A stretch of DNA of 64,000 nt from the NCBI GenBank assembly GCA_943737045.1, contig CALSFV010000030.1, forward strand, positions 527,501 through 591,500, in the 5' to 3' direction. Every line of letters begins with the position of its first letter. Position 1 is the first letter of the stretch. This DNA comes from Parapristionchus giblindavisi. Taxonomy: Eukaryota; Nematoda; Chromadorea; Rhabditida; Diplogasteridae. Below the pieces are notes generated by a model. It had not been told where the DNA came from. It saw only the letters and a list, made by a program, of their open reading frames with translations, and searched no databases. Made by a program: the position numbers and the translations under genes. Shown here in pieces: positions 34,601-51,100 of this stretch.

Positions 34601-37600
34601 TATATTATAATATGATCATCACGGATATAACGTAGTCCTTAATTCCAATGCTATGAGCATAACATTCACTACTCCCACTGTATCCTCACATAGCGTTTCG
34701 ATAGCGGGCATAGTGCGACAGAGAAACGAGAGTATGCAAAAGTGAGAGACGCAATGAGAAACAGCGAATCAACGGGTATCTCAATAGCCCAGACAGCTAA
34801 ACAACTGAAGAAATATCATGTATTTAAAACACGTTTTCAATGTACAAATAATACTAATCCATTAAAATTAGATCAAAGTCGTCTACAGTAATCTACAATC
34901 AGCCTACTGTACTTGTACTTAGCTACCTTACTGTCATTTACATTTCAACAATAGTGGTCTATCTTCGTGTTGGAGAACAGTCTGTAAATGCTAGCGTATC
35001 CTAATTAAACAATCGTATCATTACTATACAACCAGCTCATACCCAGTAACATCATTAATCAATCTATCAAAACATCTAAATATATGTCATCGATCTAAAG
35101 ACTAACACAGATTCACCGTATACCCCTATACATCATTCATTTGTACATCTAAATCTTGATAATAATGAGAAACTGGGAAACACCGGGCATCTCAATAGCC
35201 CAGACAGCTAAATAACTAAAGAAATATCATGTATTTAAAACACGTATTCAATGTACAAATAATACTAATCCATTAAAATTATATCAAAGTCGTCTACAGT
35301 AATCTACAATCAGCCTACTGTACTTGTACTTAGCTACCTTACTGTCATTTACATTTCAACAATAGTGGTCTATCTTCGTGTTGGAGAACAGTCTGTAAAC
35401 GCTAGCGTATCCTAATTAAACGATCGTATCATTACTATACAACCAGCTCATACCCAGTAACATCATTAATCAATCTATCAAAACATCTAAATATATGTCA
35501 TCGATCTAAAGACTAACACAGATTCACCGTATACCCCTATACATCATTCATTTGTACATCTAAATCTTGATAATAATGAGAAACTGGGAAACACCGGGCA
35601 TCTCAATAGCACAGACAGCTAAATAACTAAAGAAATATCATGTATTTAAAACACGTATTCAATGTACAAATAATACTAATCCATTAAAATTAGATCAAAG
35701 TCGTCTACAGTAATCTCCAATCAACCTACTGTACTTGTAATTAGCTACCTTACAGTCATTTAGAGTTCAACAATAGTGGTCTATCTTCGTCTTGGAGAAC
35801 CCTCTGTAAACGTCTACAGTATCCTATTTAAACGATCGTATCATTACTATACAAGCAGCAAATACCCAGTAACATCATTCATCAATCAATCAAAACATTT
35901 ATATATATGTCATCGATCTAAAGACTAACACAGATTCACCGTATACCCCTATACATCATTCATTTGTACATCTAAATCTTGATAATAATGAGAAACTGGG
36001 AAACACCGGGCATCTCAATAGCCCAGACAGCTAAATAACTAAAGAAATATCATGCATTTAAAACACGTATTCAATGTGCAAATAATACTAATCCATTAAA
36101 ATTATATCAAAGTCGTCTACAGTAATCTACAATCAGCCTACTGTACTTGTACTTAGCTACCTTACAGTCATTTACAGTTCAACAATAGTATATAATCAAT
36201 CAATCGATACAAATTTTAATGGAGTGATTTTATTCTCTGATGCATTATACATCATTGAGAATTTCTCTCACATATCATCCACAAACAACAACAATAAGAC
36301 GAGCAGAAATCTTTATACATTATTGATTAACTCTTATTACCTTCCTCCATTGGATCGTAGTCTCATCAATCCAGGATGATGATCCATGGCCACTTTTGAG
36401 TACAGTAGAGTGACGTATACGGTAGGAGGACTGAATGAACAGCAGGATTATTGATTAGTTTTTAGACACTATTTCTCAGTATATATTATAATATGATCAT
36501 CACGGATATAACGTAGTCCTTAATTCCAATGCTATGAGCATAACATTCACTACTCCCACTGTATCCTCACATAGCGTTTCGATAGCGGGCATAGTGCGAC
36601 AGAGAAACGAGAGTATGCAAAAGTGAGAGACGCAATGAGAAACAGCGAATCACCGGGTATCTCAATAGCCCAGACAGCTAAATAACTGAATGAATATCAT
36701 GTATTTAAAACACGTTTTCAATGTACAAATAATACTAATCCATTAAAATTAGATCAAAGTCGTCTACAGTAATCTACAATCAGCCTACTGTACTTGTACT
36801 TAGCTACCTTACTGTCATTTACATTTCAACAATAGTGGTCTATCTTCGTGTTGGAGAACAGTCTGTAAACGCTAGCGTATCCTAATTAAACGATCGTATC
36901 ATTACTATACAACCAGCTCATACCCAGTAACATCATTAATCAATCTATCAAAACATCTAAATATATGTCATCGATCTAAAGACTAACACAGATTCACCGT
37001 ATACCCCTATACATCATTCATTTGTACATCTAAATCTTGATAATAATGAGAAACTGGGAAACACCGGGCATCTCAATAGCCCAGACAGCTAAATAACTAA
37101 AGAAATATCATGTATTTAAAACACGTATTCAATGTACAAATAATACTAATCCATTAAAATTATATCAAAGTCGTCTACAGTAATCTACAATCAGCCTACT
37201 GTACTTGTACTTAGCTACCTTACTGTCATTTACATTTCAACAATAGTGGTCTATCTTCGTGTTGGAGAACAGTCTGTAAACGCTAGCGTATCCTAATTAA
37301 ACGATCGTATCATTACTATACAACCAGCTCATACCCAGTAACATCATTAATCAATCTATCAAAACATCTAAATATATGTCATCGATCTAAAGACTAACAC
37401 AGATTCACCGTATACCCCTATACATCATTCATTTGTACATCTAAATCTTGATAATAATGAGAAACTGTGAAAAACCGGGCATCTCAATAGCACAGACAGC
37501 TAAATAACTAAAGAAATATCATGTATTTAAAACACGTATTCAATGTACAAATAATACTAATCCATTAAAATTAGATCAAAGTCGTCTACAGTAATCTCCA

Positions 37601-40600
37601 ATCAACCTACTGTACTTGTAATTAGCTACCTTACAGTCATTTAGAGTTCAACAATAGTGGTCTATCTTCGTCTTGGAGAACCCTCTGTAAACGTCTACAG
37701 TATCCTATTTAAACGATCGTATCATTACTATACAAGCAGCAAATACCCAGTAACATCATTCATCAATCAATCAAAACATTTATATATATGTCATCGATCT
37801 AAAGACTAACACAGATTCACCGTATACCCCTATACATCATTCATTTGTACATCTAAATCTTGATAATAATGAGAAACTGGGAAACACCGGGCATCTCAAT
37901 AGCCCAGACAGCTAAATAACTAAAGAAATATCATGTAAGCGCGTATTCAATGTACAAATAATACTAATCCATTAAAATTAGATCAAAGTCGTCTACAGTA
38001 ATCTACAATCAGCCTACTGTACTTGTACTTAGCTACCTTACAGTCATTTACAGTTCAACAATAGTATATAATCAATCAATCGATACAAATTTTAATGGAG
38101 TGAGTTTATTCTCTGATGCATTATACATCATTGAGAATTTCTCTCACATATCATCCACAAACAACAACAATAAGACGAGCAGAAATCTTTATACATTATT
38201 GATTAACTCTTATTACCTTCCTCCATTGGATCGTAGTCTCATCAATCCAGGATGATGATCCATGGCCACTTTTGAGTACAGTAGAGTGACGTATACGGTA
38301 GGAGGACTGAATGAACAGCAGGATTATTGATTAGTACAGCTTTTTAGACACTATTTCTCAGTATATATTATAATATGATCATCACGGATATAACGTAGTC
38401 CTTAATTCCAATGCTATGAGCATAACATTCACTACTCCCACTGTATCCTCACATAGCGTTTCGATAGCGGGCATAGTGCGACAGAGAAACGAGAGTATGC
38501 AAAAGTGAGAGACGCAATGAGAAACAGCGAATCAACGGGTATCTCAATAGCCCAGACAGCTAAACAACTGAAGAAATATCATGTATTTAAAACACGTTTT
38601 CAATGTACAAATAATACTAATCCATTAAAATTAGATCAAAGTCGTCTACAGTAATCTACAATCAGCCTACTGTACTTGTACTTAGCTACCTTACTGTCAT
38701 TTACATTTCAACAATAGTGGTCTATCTTCGTGTTGGAGAACAGTCTGTAAACGCTAGCGTATCCTAATTAAACGATCGTATCATTACTATACAACCAGCT
38801 CATACCCAGTAACATCATTAATCAATCTATCAAAACATCTAAATATATGTCATCGATCTAAAGACTAACACAGATTCACCGTATACCCCTATACATCATT
38901 CATTTGTACATCTAAATCTTGATAATAATGAGAAACTGGGAAACACCGGGCATCTCAATAGCCCAGACAGCTAAATAACTAAAGAAATATCATGTATTTA
39001 AAACACGTATTCAATGTACAAATAATACTAATCCATTAAAATTATATCAAAGTCGTCTACAGTAATCTACAATCAGCCTACTGTACTTGTACTTAGCTAC
39101 CTTACTGTCATTTACATTTCAACAATAGTGGTCTATCTTCGTGTTGGAGAACAGTCTGTAAACGCTAGCGTATCCTAATTAAACGATCGTATCATTACTA
39201 TACAACCAGCTCATACCCAGTAACATCACTAATCAATCTATCAAAACATCTAAATATATGTCATCGATCTAAAGACTAACACAGATTCACCGTATACCCC
39301 TATACATCATTCATTTGTACATCTAAATCTTGATAATAATGAGAAAATGGGAAACACCGGGCATCTCAATAGCCCAGACAGCTAAATAACTAAAGAAATA
39401 TCATGTATTTAAAACACGTATTCAATGTGCAAATAATACTAATCCATTAAAATTATATCAAAGTCGTCTACAGTAATCTACAATCAGCCTACTGTACTTG
39501 TACTTAGCTACCTTACAGTCATTTACAGTTCAACAATAGTATATAATCAATCAATCGATACAAATTTTAATGGAGTGATTTTATTCTCTGATGCATTATA
39601 CATCATTGAGAATTTCTCTCACATATCATCCACAAACAACAACAATAAGACGAGCAGAAATCTTTATACATTATTGATTAACTCTTATTACCTTCCTCCA
39701 TTGGATCGTAGTCTCATCAATCCAGGATGATGATCCATGGCCACTTTTGAGTACAGTAGAGTGACGTATACGGTAGGAGGACTGAATGAACAGCAGGATT
39801 ATTGATTAGTTTTTAGACACTATTTCTCAGTATATATTATAATATGATCATCACGGATATAACGTAGTCCTTAATTCCAATGCTATGAGCATAACATTCA
39901 CTACTCCCACTGTATCCTCACATAGCGTTTCGATAGCGGGCATAGTGTGACAGAGAAACGAGAGTATGCAAAAGTGAGAGACGCAATGAGAAACAGCGAA
40001 TCACCGGGTATCTCAATAGCCCAGACAGCTAAATAACTGAATGAATATCATGTATTTAAAACACGTTTTCAATGTACAAATAATACTAATCCATTAAAAT
40101 TAGATCAAAGTCGTCTACAGTAATCTACAATCAGCCTACTGTACTTGTACTTAGCTACCTTACAGTCATTTACAGTTCAACAATAGTATATAATCAATCA
40201 ATCGATACAAATTTTAATGGAGTGATTTTATTCTCTGATGCATTATACATCATTGAGAATTTCTCTCACATATCATCCACAAACAACAACAATAAGACGA
40301 GCAGAAATCTTTATACATTATTGATTAACTCTTATTACCTTCCTCCATTGGATCGTAGTCTCATCAATCCAGGATGATGATCCATGGCCACTTTTGAGTA
40401 CAGTAGAGTGACGTATACGGTAGGAGGACTGAATGAACAGCAGGATTATTGATTAGTTTTTAGACACTATTTCTCAGTATATATTATAATATGATCATCA
40501 CGGATATAACGTAGTCCTTAATTCCAATGCTATGAGCATAACATTCACTACTCCCACTGTATCCTCACATAGCGTTTCGATAGCGGGCATAGTGCGACAG

Positions 40601-43600
40601 AGAAACGAGAGTATGCAAAAGTGAGAGACGCAATGAGAAACAGCGAATAACCGGGTATCTCAATAGCCCAGACAGCTAAATAACTGAATGAATATCATGT
40701 ATTTAAAACACGTTTTCAATGTACAAATAATACTAATCCATTAAAATTAGATCAAAGTCGTCTACAGTAATCTACAATCAGCCTACTGTACTTGTACTTA
40801 GCTACCTTACTGTCATTTACATTTCAACAATAGTGGTCTATCTTCGTGTTGGAGAACAGTCTGTAAACGCTAGCGTATCCTAATTAAACGATCGTATCAT
40901 TACTATACAACCAGCTCATACCCAGTAACATCATTAATCAATCTATCAAAACATCTAAATATATGTCATCGATCTAAAGACTAACACAGATTCACCGTAT
41001 ACCCCTATACATCATTCATTTGTACATCTAAATCTTGATAATAATGAGAAACTGGGAAACACCGGGCATCTCAATAGCACAGACAGCTAAATAACTAAAG
41101 AAATATCATGTATTTAAAACACGTATTCAATGTACAAATAATACTAATCCATTAAAATTAGATCAAAGTCGTCTACAGTAATCTCCAATCAACCTACTGT
41201 ACTTGTAATTAGCTACCTTACAGTCATTTAGAGTTCAACAATAGTGGTCTATCTTCGTCTTGGAGAACCCTCTGTAAACGTCTACAGTATCCTATTTAAA
41301 CGATCGTATCATTACTATACAAGCAGCAAATACCCAGTAACATCATTCATCAATCAATCAAAACATTTATATATATGTCATCGATCTAAAGACTAACACA
41401 GATTCACCGTATACCCCTATACATCATTCATTTGTACATCTAAATCTTGATAATAATGAGAAACTGGGAAACACCGGGCATCTCAATAGCCCAGACAGCT
41501 AAATAACTAAAGAAATATCATGCATTTAAAACACGTATTCAATGTGCAAATAATACTAATCCATTAAAATTATATCAAAGTCGTCTACAGTAATCTACAA
41601 TCAGCCTACTGTACTTGTACTTAGCTACCTTACAGTCATTTACAGTTCAACAATAGTATATAATCAATCAATCGATACAAATTTTAATGGAGTGATTTTA
41701 TTCTCTGATGCATTATACATCATTGAGAATTTCTCTCACATATCATCCACAAACAACAACAATAAGACGAGCAGAAATCTTTATACATTATTGATTAACT
41801 CTTATTACCTTCCTCCATTGGATCGTAGTCTCATCAATCCAGGATGATGATCCATGGCCACTTTTGAGTACAGTAGAGTGACGTATACGGTAGGAGGACT
41901 GAATGAACAGCAGGATTATTGATTAGTTTTTAGACACTATTTCTCAGTATATATTATAATATGATCATCACGGATATAACGTAGTCCTTAATTCCAATGC
42001 TATGAGCATAACATTCACTACTCCCACTGTATCCTCACATAGCGTTTCGATAGCGGGCATAGTGCGACAGAGAAACGAGAGTATGCAAAAGTGAGAGACG
42101 CAATGAGAAACAGCGAATCACCGGGTATCTCAATAGCCCAGACAGCTAAATAACTGAATGAATATCATGTATTTAAAACACGTTTTCAATGTACAAATAA
42201 TACTAATCCATTAAAATTAGATCAAAGTCGTCTACAGTAATCTACAATCAGCCTACTGTACTTGTACTTAGCTACCTTACTGTCATTTACATTTCAACAA
42301 TAATGGTCTATCTTCGTGTTGGAGAACAGTCTGTAAACGCTAGCGTATCCTAATTAAACGATCGTATCATTACTATACAACCAGCTCATACCCAGTAACA
42401 TCATTAATCAATCTATCAAAACATCTAAATATATGTCATCGATCTAAAGACTAACACAGATTCACCGTATACCCCTATACATCATTCATTTGTACATCTA
42501 AATCTTGATAATAATGAGAAACTGGGAAACACCGGGCATCTCAATAGCCCAGACAGCTAAATAACTAAAGAAATATCATGCATTTAAAACACGTATTCAA
42601 TGTGCAAATAATACTAATCCATTAAAATTATATCAAAGTCGTCTACAGTAATCTACAATCAGCCTACTGTACTTGTACTTAGCTACCTTACAGTCATTTA
42701 CAGTTCAACAATAGTATATAATCAATCAATCGATACAAATTTTAATGGAGTGATTTTATTCTCTGATGCATTATACATCATTGAGAATTTCTCTCACATA
42801 TCATCCACAAACAACAACAATAAGACGAGCAGAAATCTTTATACATTATTGATTAACTCTTATTACCTTCCTCCATTGGATCGTAGTCTCATCAATCCAG
42901 GATGATGATCCATGGCCACTTTTGAGTACAGTAGAGTGACGTATACGGTAGGAGGACTGAATGAACAGCAGGATTATTGATTAGTACAGCTTTTTAGACA
43001 CTATTTCTCAGTATATATTATAATATGATCATCACGGATATAACGTAGTCCTTAATTCCAATGCTATGAGCATAACATTCACTACTCCCACTGTATCCTC
43101 ACATAGCGTTTCGATAGCGGGCATAGTGCGACAGAGAAACGAGAGTATGCAAAAGTGAGAGACGCAATGAGAAACAGCGAATCACCGGGTATCTCAATAG
43201 CTCAGGCAGCTAAATAACTGAAGAAATATCATGTATTTAAAACACGTTTTCAATGTACAAATAATACTAATCCATTAAAATTAGATCAAAGTCGTCTACA
43301 GTAATCTACAATCAGCCTACTGTACTTGTACTTAGCTACCTTACTGTCATTTACATTTCAACAATAGTGGTCTATCTTCGTGTTGGAGAACAGTCTGTAA
43401 ATGCTAGCGTATCCTAATTAAACAATCGTATCATTACTATACAACCAGCTCATACCCAGTAACATCATTAATCAATCTATCAAAACATCTAAATATATGT
43501 CATCGATCTAAAGACTAACACAGATTCACCGTATACCCCTATACATCATTCATTTGTACATCTAAATCTTGATAATAATGAGAAACTGGGAAACACCGGG

Positions 43601-46600
43601 CATCTCAATAGCCCAGACAGCTAAATAACTAAAGAAATATCATGTATTTAAAACACGTATTCAATGTACAAATAATACTAATCCATTAAAATTATATCAA
43701 AGTCGTCTACAGTAATCTACAATCAGCCTACTGTACTTGTACTTAGCTACCTTACTGTCATTTACATTTCAACAATAGTGGTCTATCTTCGTGTTGGAGA
43801 ACAGTCTGTAAACGCTAGCGTATCCTAATTAAACGATCGTATCATTACTATACAACCAGCTCATACCCAGTAACATCATTAATCAATCTATCAAAACATC
43901 TAAATATATGTCATCGATCTAAAGACTAACACAGATTCACCGTATACCCCTATACATCATTCATTTGTACATCTAAATCTTGATAATAATGAGAAACTGG
44001 GAAACACCGGGCATCTCAATAGCACAGACAGCTAAATAACTAAAGAAATATCATGTATTTAAAACACGTATTCAATGTACAAATAATACTAATCCATTAA
44101 AATTAGATCAAAGTCGTCTACAGTAATCTCCAATCAACCTACTGTACTTGTAATTAGCTACCTTACAGTCATTTAGAGTTCAACAATAGTGGTCTATCTT
44201 CGTCTTGGAGAACCCTCTGTAAACGTCTACAGTATCCTATTTAAACGATCGTATCATTACTATACAAGCAGCAAATACCCAGTAACATCATTCATCAATC
44301 AATCAAAACATTTATATATATGTCATCGATCTAAAGACTAACACAGATTCACCGTATACCCCTATACATCATTCATTTGTACATCTAAATCTTGATAATA
44401 ATGAGAAACTGGGAAACACCGGGCATCTCAATAGCCCAGACAGCTAAATAACTAAAGAAATATCATGCATTTAAAACACGTATTCAATGTGCAAATAATA
44501 CTAATCCATTAAAATTATATCAAAGTCGTCTACAGTAATCTACAATCAGCCTACTGTACTTGTACTTAGCTACCTTACAGTCATTTACAGTTCAACAATA
44601 GTATATAATCAATCAATCGATACAAATTTTAATGGAGTGATTTTATTCTCTGATGCATTATACATCATTGAGAATTTCTCTCACATATCATCCACAAACA
44701 ACAACAATAAGACGAGCAGAAATCTTTATACATTATTGATTAACTCTTATTACCTTCCTCCATTGGATCGTAGTCTCATCAATCCAGGATGATGATCCAT
44801 GGCCACTTTTGAGTACAGTAGAGTGACGTATACGGTAGGAGGACTGAATGAACAGCAGGATTATTGATTAGTTTTTAGACACTATTTCTCAGTATATATT
44901 ATAATATGATCATCACGGATATAACGTAGTCCTTAATTCCAATGCTATGAGCATAACATTCACTACTCCCACTGTATCCTCACATAGCGTTTCGATAGCG
45001 GGCATAGTGCGACAGAGAAACGAGAGTATGCAAAAGTGAGAGACGCAATGAGAAACAGCGAATCACCGGGTATCTCAATAGCCCAGACAGCTAAATAACT
45101 GAATGAATATCATGTATTTAAAACACGTTTTCAATGTACAAATAATACTAATCCATTAAAATTAGATCAAAGTCGTCTACAGTAATCTACAATCAGCCTA
45201 CTGTACTTGTACTTAGCTACCTTACTGTCATTTACATTTCAACAATAGTGGTCTATCTTCGTGTTGGAGAACAGTCTGTAAACGCTAGCGTATCCTAATT
45301 AAACGATCGTATCATTACTATACAACCAGCTCATACCCAGTAACATCATTAATCAATCTATCAAAACATCTAAATATATGTCATCGATCTAAAGACTAAC
45401 ACAGATTCACCGTATACCCCTATACATCATTCATTTGTACATCTAAATCTTGATAATAATGAGAAACTGGGAAACACCGGGCATCTCAATAGCCCAGACA
45501 GCTAAATAACTAAAGAAATATCATGTATTTAAAACACGTATTCAATGTACAAATAATACTAATCCATTAAAATTATATCAAAGTCGTCTACAGTAATCTA
45601 CAATCAGCCTACTGTACTTGTACTTAGCTACCTTACTGTCATTTACATTTCAACAATAGTGGTCTATCTTCGTGTTGGAGAACAGTCTGTAAACGCTAGC
45701 GTATCCTAATTAAACGATCGTATCATTACTATACAACCAGCTCATACCCAGTAACATCATTAATCAATCTATCAAAACATCTAAATATATGTCATCGATC
45801 TAAAGACTAACACAGATTCACCGTATACCCCTATACATCATTCATTTGTACATCTAAATCTTGATAATAATGAGAAACTGTGAAAAACCGGGCATCTCAA
45901 TAGCACAGACAGCTAAATAACTAAAGAAATATCATGTATTTAAAACACGTATTCAATGTACAAATAATACTAATCCATTAAAATTAGATCAAAGTCGTCT
46001 ACAGTAATCTCCAATCAACCTACTGTACTTGTAATTAGCTACCTTACAGTCATTTAGAGTTCAACAATAGTGGTCTATCTTCGTCTTGGAGAACCCTCTG
46101 TAAACGTCTACAGTATCCTATTTAAACGATCGTATCATTACTATACAAGCAGCAAATACCCAGTAACATCATTCATCAATCAATCAAAACATTTATATAT
46201 ATGTCATCGATCTAAAGACTAACACAGATTCACCGTATACCCCTATACATCATTCATTTGTACATCTAAATCTTGATAATAATGAGAAACTGGGAAACAC
46301 CGGGCATCTCAATAGCCCAGACAGCTAAATAACTAAAGAAATATCATGTAAGCGCGTATTCAATGTACAAATAATACTAATCCATTAAAATTAGATCAAA
46401 GTCGTCTACAGTAATCTACAATCAGCCTACTGTACTTGTACTTAGCTACCTTACAGTCATTTACAGTTCAACAATAGTATATAATCAATCAATCGATACA
46501 AATTTTAATGGAGTGAGTTTATTCTCTGATGCATTATACATCATTGAGAATTTCTCTCACATATCATCCACAAACAACAACAATAAGACGAGCAGAAATC

Positions 46601-47788
46601 TTTATACATTATTGATTAACTCTTATTACCTTCCTCCATTGGATCGTAGTCTCATCAATCCAGGATGATGATCCATGGCCACTTTTGAGTACAGTAGAGT
46701 GACGTATACGGTAGGAGGACTGAATGAACAGCAGGATTATTGATTAGTACAGCTTTTTAGACACTATTTCTCAGTATATATTATAATATGATCATCACGG
46801 ATATAACGTAGTCCTTAATTCCAATGCTATGAGCATAACATTCACTACTCCCACTGTATCCTCACATAGCGTTTCGATAGCGGGCATAGTGCGACAGAGA
46901 AACGAGAGTATGCAAAAGTGAGAGACGCAATGAGAAACAGCGAATCAACGGGTATCTCAATAGCCCAGACAGCTAAACAACTGAAGAAATATCATGTATT
47001 TAAAACACGTTTTCAATGTACAAATAATACTAATCCATTAAAATTAGATCAAAGTCGTCTACAGTAATCTACAATCAGCCTACTGTACTTGTACTTAGCT
47101 ACCTTACTGTCATTTACATTTCAACAATAGTGGTCTATCTTCGTGTTGGAGAACAGTCTGTAAACGCTAGCGTATCCTAATTAAACGATCGTATCATTAC
47201 TATACAACCAGCTCATACCCAGTAACATCATTAATCAATCTATCAAAACATCTAAATATATGTCATCGATCTAAAGACTAACACAGATTCACCGTATACC
47301 CCTATACATCATTCATTTGTACATCTAAATCTTGATAATAATGAGAAACTGGGAAACACCGGGCATCTCAATAGCCCAGACAGCTAAATAACTAAAGAAA
47401 TATCATGTATTTAAAACACGTATTCAATGTACAAATAATACTAATCCATTAAAATTATATCAAAGTCGTCTACAGTAATCTACAATCAGCCTACTGTACT
47501 TGTACTTAGCTACCTTACTGTCATTTACATTTCAACAATAGTGGTCTATCTTCGTGTTGGAGAACAGTCTGTAAACGCTAGCGTATCCTAATTAAACGAT
47601 CGTATCATTACTATACAACCAGCTCATACCCAGTAACATCATTAATCAATCTATCAAAACATCTAAATATATGTCATCGATCTAAAGACTAACACAGATT
47701 CACCGTATACCCCTATACATCATTCATTTGTACATCTAAATCTTGATAATAATGAGAAACTGGGAAACACCGGGCATCTCAATAGCCC
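28671..47788. repeat. Higher-order duplication inside the satellite (10,294-bp offset)
   Basis: The monomer order and private variants from 28671 recur at 38965. For example, the rare GAATAACCGG variant is at 30351 and 40645, exactly 10,294 bp apart. After 32910/43204 the offset falls to 8,413 bp: the variant GAAACTGTGAAAAACC is at 37461 and 45874. The difference of 1,881 bp equals three A plus one B monomer, present in the left copy and absent from the right. Confidence 0.9.
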
Positions 47789-48198
47789 AGACAGCTAAAT
47801 AACTAAAGAAATATCATGTATTTAAAATACGTTTTCAATGTACAAATAATACTAATCCATTAAAATTAGATCAAAGTCGTCTACAGTAATCTCCAATCAA
47901 CCTACTGTACTTGTAATTAGCAACCTTACAGTCATTTACAGTTCAACAATAGTGGTCTATCTTCGTGTTGGAGAACAGTCTGTAAACGCTAGCGTATCCT
48001 AATTAAACGATCGTATCATTACTATACAACCAGCTCATACCCAGTAACATCATTAATCAATCTATCAAAACATCTAAATATATGTCATCGATCTAAAGAC
48101 TAACACAGATTCACTGTATCCCCCATATATCATTCATATGTACATCTAAATCTTGATAATGATGAGAAACAGCGATTCACCGGGTACCACAATAGCCC

Positions 48199-51100
48199 AG
48201 ATAGCTAAATAACTAAAGAAATATCATGTAAGCACGTTTTCAAATTTACATTTCAACAATAGTGGTCTATCTTCGTGTTGGAGAACAGTCTGTAAACGCT
48301 AGCGTATCCTAATTAAACGATCGTATCATTACTATACAACCAGCTCATACCCAGTAACATCATTAATCAATCTATCGAAACTTTTAAATATATGTCAATG
48401 ATCTAAAGACTAACACATATTGACCGTATACCCCATACATCATTCATTTGTACATCTAAATCTTGATAATGATGAGAAACAGCGATTCACCGGGTACCAC
48501 AATAGCCCAGCTAGCTAAATAACTAAAGAAATATCATGTAAGCACGTTTTCAATGTACAAATAATACTAATCCATTAAAATTATGTCAAAGTCGTCTACA
48601 GTAATCTACAATCAGCCTACTGTACTTGTACTTAGCTACCTTACAGTCATTTACAGTTCAACAATAGTATATAATCAATCAATCGATACAAATTTTAATG
48701 GAGTGAGTTTATTCTCTGATGCATTATACATCATTGAGAATTTCTCTCACATATCATCCACAAACAACAACAATAAGACGAGCAGAAATCTTTATACATT
48801 ATTGATTAACTCTTATTACCTTCCTCCATTGGATCGTAGTCTCATCAATCCAGGATGATGATCCATGGCCACTTTTGAGTACAGTAGAGTGACGTATACG
48901 GTAGGAGGACTGAATGAACAGCATGATTATTGATTAGTACAGCTTTTTAGACACTATTTCTCAGTATATATTATAATATGATCATCACGGATATAACGTA
49001 GTCCTTAATTCCAATGCTATGAGCATAACATTCACAACTCCCACTGTATCCTCACATAGCGTTTCGATAGCGGGCATAGTGCGACAGAGAAACGAGAGTA
49101 TGCAAAAGAGAGAGACGCAATGAGAAACAGCGAAACACCGGGTATCTCAATAGCTCAGACAGCTAAATAACTGAAGAAATATCATGTATTTAAAACACGT
49201 TTTCAATGAACAAATAATACTAATCCATTAAAATTAGATCAAAGTCGTCTACAGTAATCTACAATCAGCCTACTGTACTTGTACTTAGCTACCTTACTGT
49301 CATTTACATTTCAACAATAGTGGTCTATCTTCGTGTTGGAGAACAGTCTGTAAACGCTAGCGTATCCTAATTAAACGATCGTATCATTACTATACAACCA
49401 GCTCATACCCAGTAACATCATTAATCAATCTATCAAAACATCTAAATATATGTCATCGATCTAAAGACTAACACAGATTCACCGTATACCCCTATACATC
49501 ATTCATTTGTACATCTAAATCTTGATAATAATGAGAAACTGGGAAACACCGGGCATCTCAATAGCCCAGACAGCTAAATAACTAAAGAAATATCATGTAT
49601 TTAAAATACGTTTTCAATGTACAAATAATACTAATCCATTAAAATTAGATCAAAGTCGTCTACAGTAATCTCCAATCAACCTACTGTACTTGTAATTAGC
49701 AACCTTACAGTCATTTACAGTTCAACAATAGTGGTCTATCTTCGTGTTGGAGAACAGTCTGTAAACGCTAGCGTATCCTAATTAAACGATCGTATCATTA
49801 CTATACAACCAGCTCATACCCAGTAACATCATTAATCAATCTATCAAAACATCTAAATATATGTCATCGATCTAAAGACTAACACAGATTCACTGTATCC
49901 CCCATATATCATTCATATGTACATCTAAATCTTGATAATGATGAGAAACAGCGATTCACCGGGTACCACAATAGCCCAGATAGCTAAATAACTAAAGAAA
50001 TATCATGTAAGCACGTTTTCAAATTTACATTTCAACAATAGTGGTCTATCTTCGTGTTGGAGAACAGTCTGTAAACGCTAGCGTATCCTAATTAAACGAT
50101 CGTATCATTACTATACAACCAGCTCATACCCAGTAACATCATTAATCAATCTATCGAAACTTTTAAATATATGTCAATGATCTAAAGACTAACACATATT
50201 GACCGTATACCCCATACATCATTCATTTGTACATCTAAATCTTGATAATGATGAGAAACAGCGATTCACCGGGTACCACAATAGCCCAGCTAGCTAAATA
50301 ACTAAAGAAATATCATGTAAGCACGTTTTCAATGTACAAATAATACTAATCCATTAAAATTATGTCAAAGTCGTCTACAGTAATCTACAATCAGCCTACT
50401 GTACTTGTACTTAGCTACCTTACAGTCATTTACAGTTCAACAATAGTATATAGTCAATCAATCGATACAAATTTTAATGGAGTGAGTTTATTCTCTGATG
50501 CATTATACATCATTGAGAATTTCTCTCACATATCATCCACAAACAACAACAATAAGACGAGCAGAAATCTTTATACATTATTGATTAACTCTTATTACCT
50601 TCCTCCATTGGATCGTAGTCTCATCAATCCAGGATGATGATCCATGGCCACTTTTGAGTACAGTAGAGTGACGTATACGGTAGGAGGACTGAATGAACAG
50701 CATGATTATTGATTAGTACAGCTTTTTAGACACTATTTCTCAGTATATATTATAATATGATCATCACGGATATAACGTAGTCCTTAATTCCAATGCTATG
50801 AGCATAACATTCACAACTCCCACTGTATCCTCACATAGCGTTTCGATAGCGGGCATAGTGCGACAGAGAAACGAGAGTATGCAAAAGAGAGAGACGCAAT
50901 GAGAAACAGCGAAACACCGGGTATCTCAATAGCTCAGACAGCTAAATAACTGAAGAAATATCATGTATTTAAAACACGTTTTCAATGAACAAATAATACT
51001 AATCCATTAAAATTAGATCAAAGTCGTCTACAGTAATCTACAATCAGCCTACTGTACTTGTACTTAGCTACCTTACTGTCATTTACATTTCAACAATAGT

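Noticed and set aside
48583..48858. 91-codon frame repeated at 48583, 50362, 52552 and 55463 as possible small genes
   Set aside because: It lies wholly inside B monomers. The ATG arises from a one-base variant in right-end copies only, and the composition is that of the satellite.
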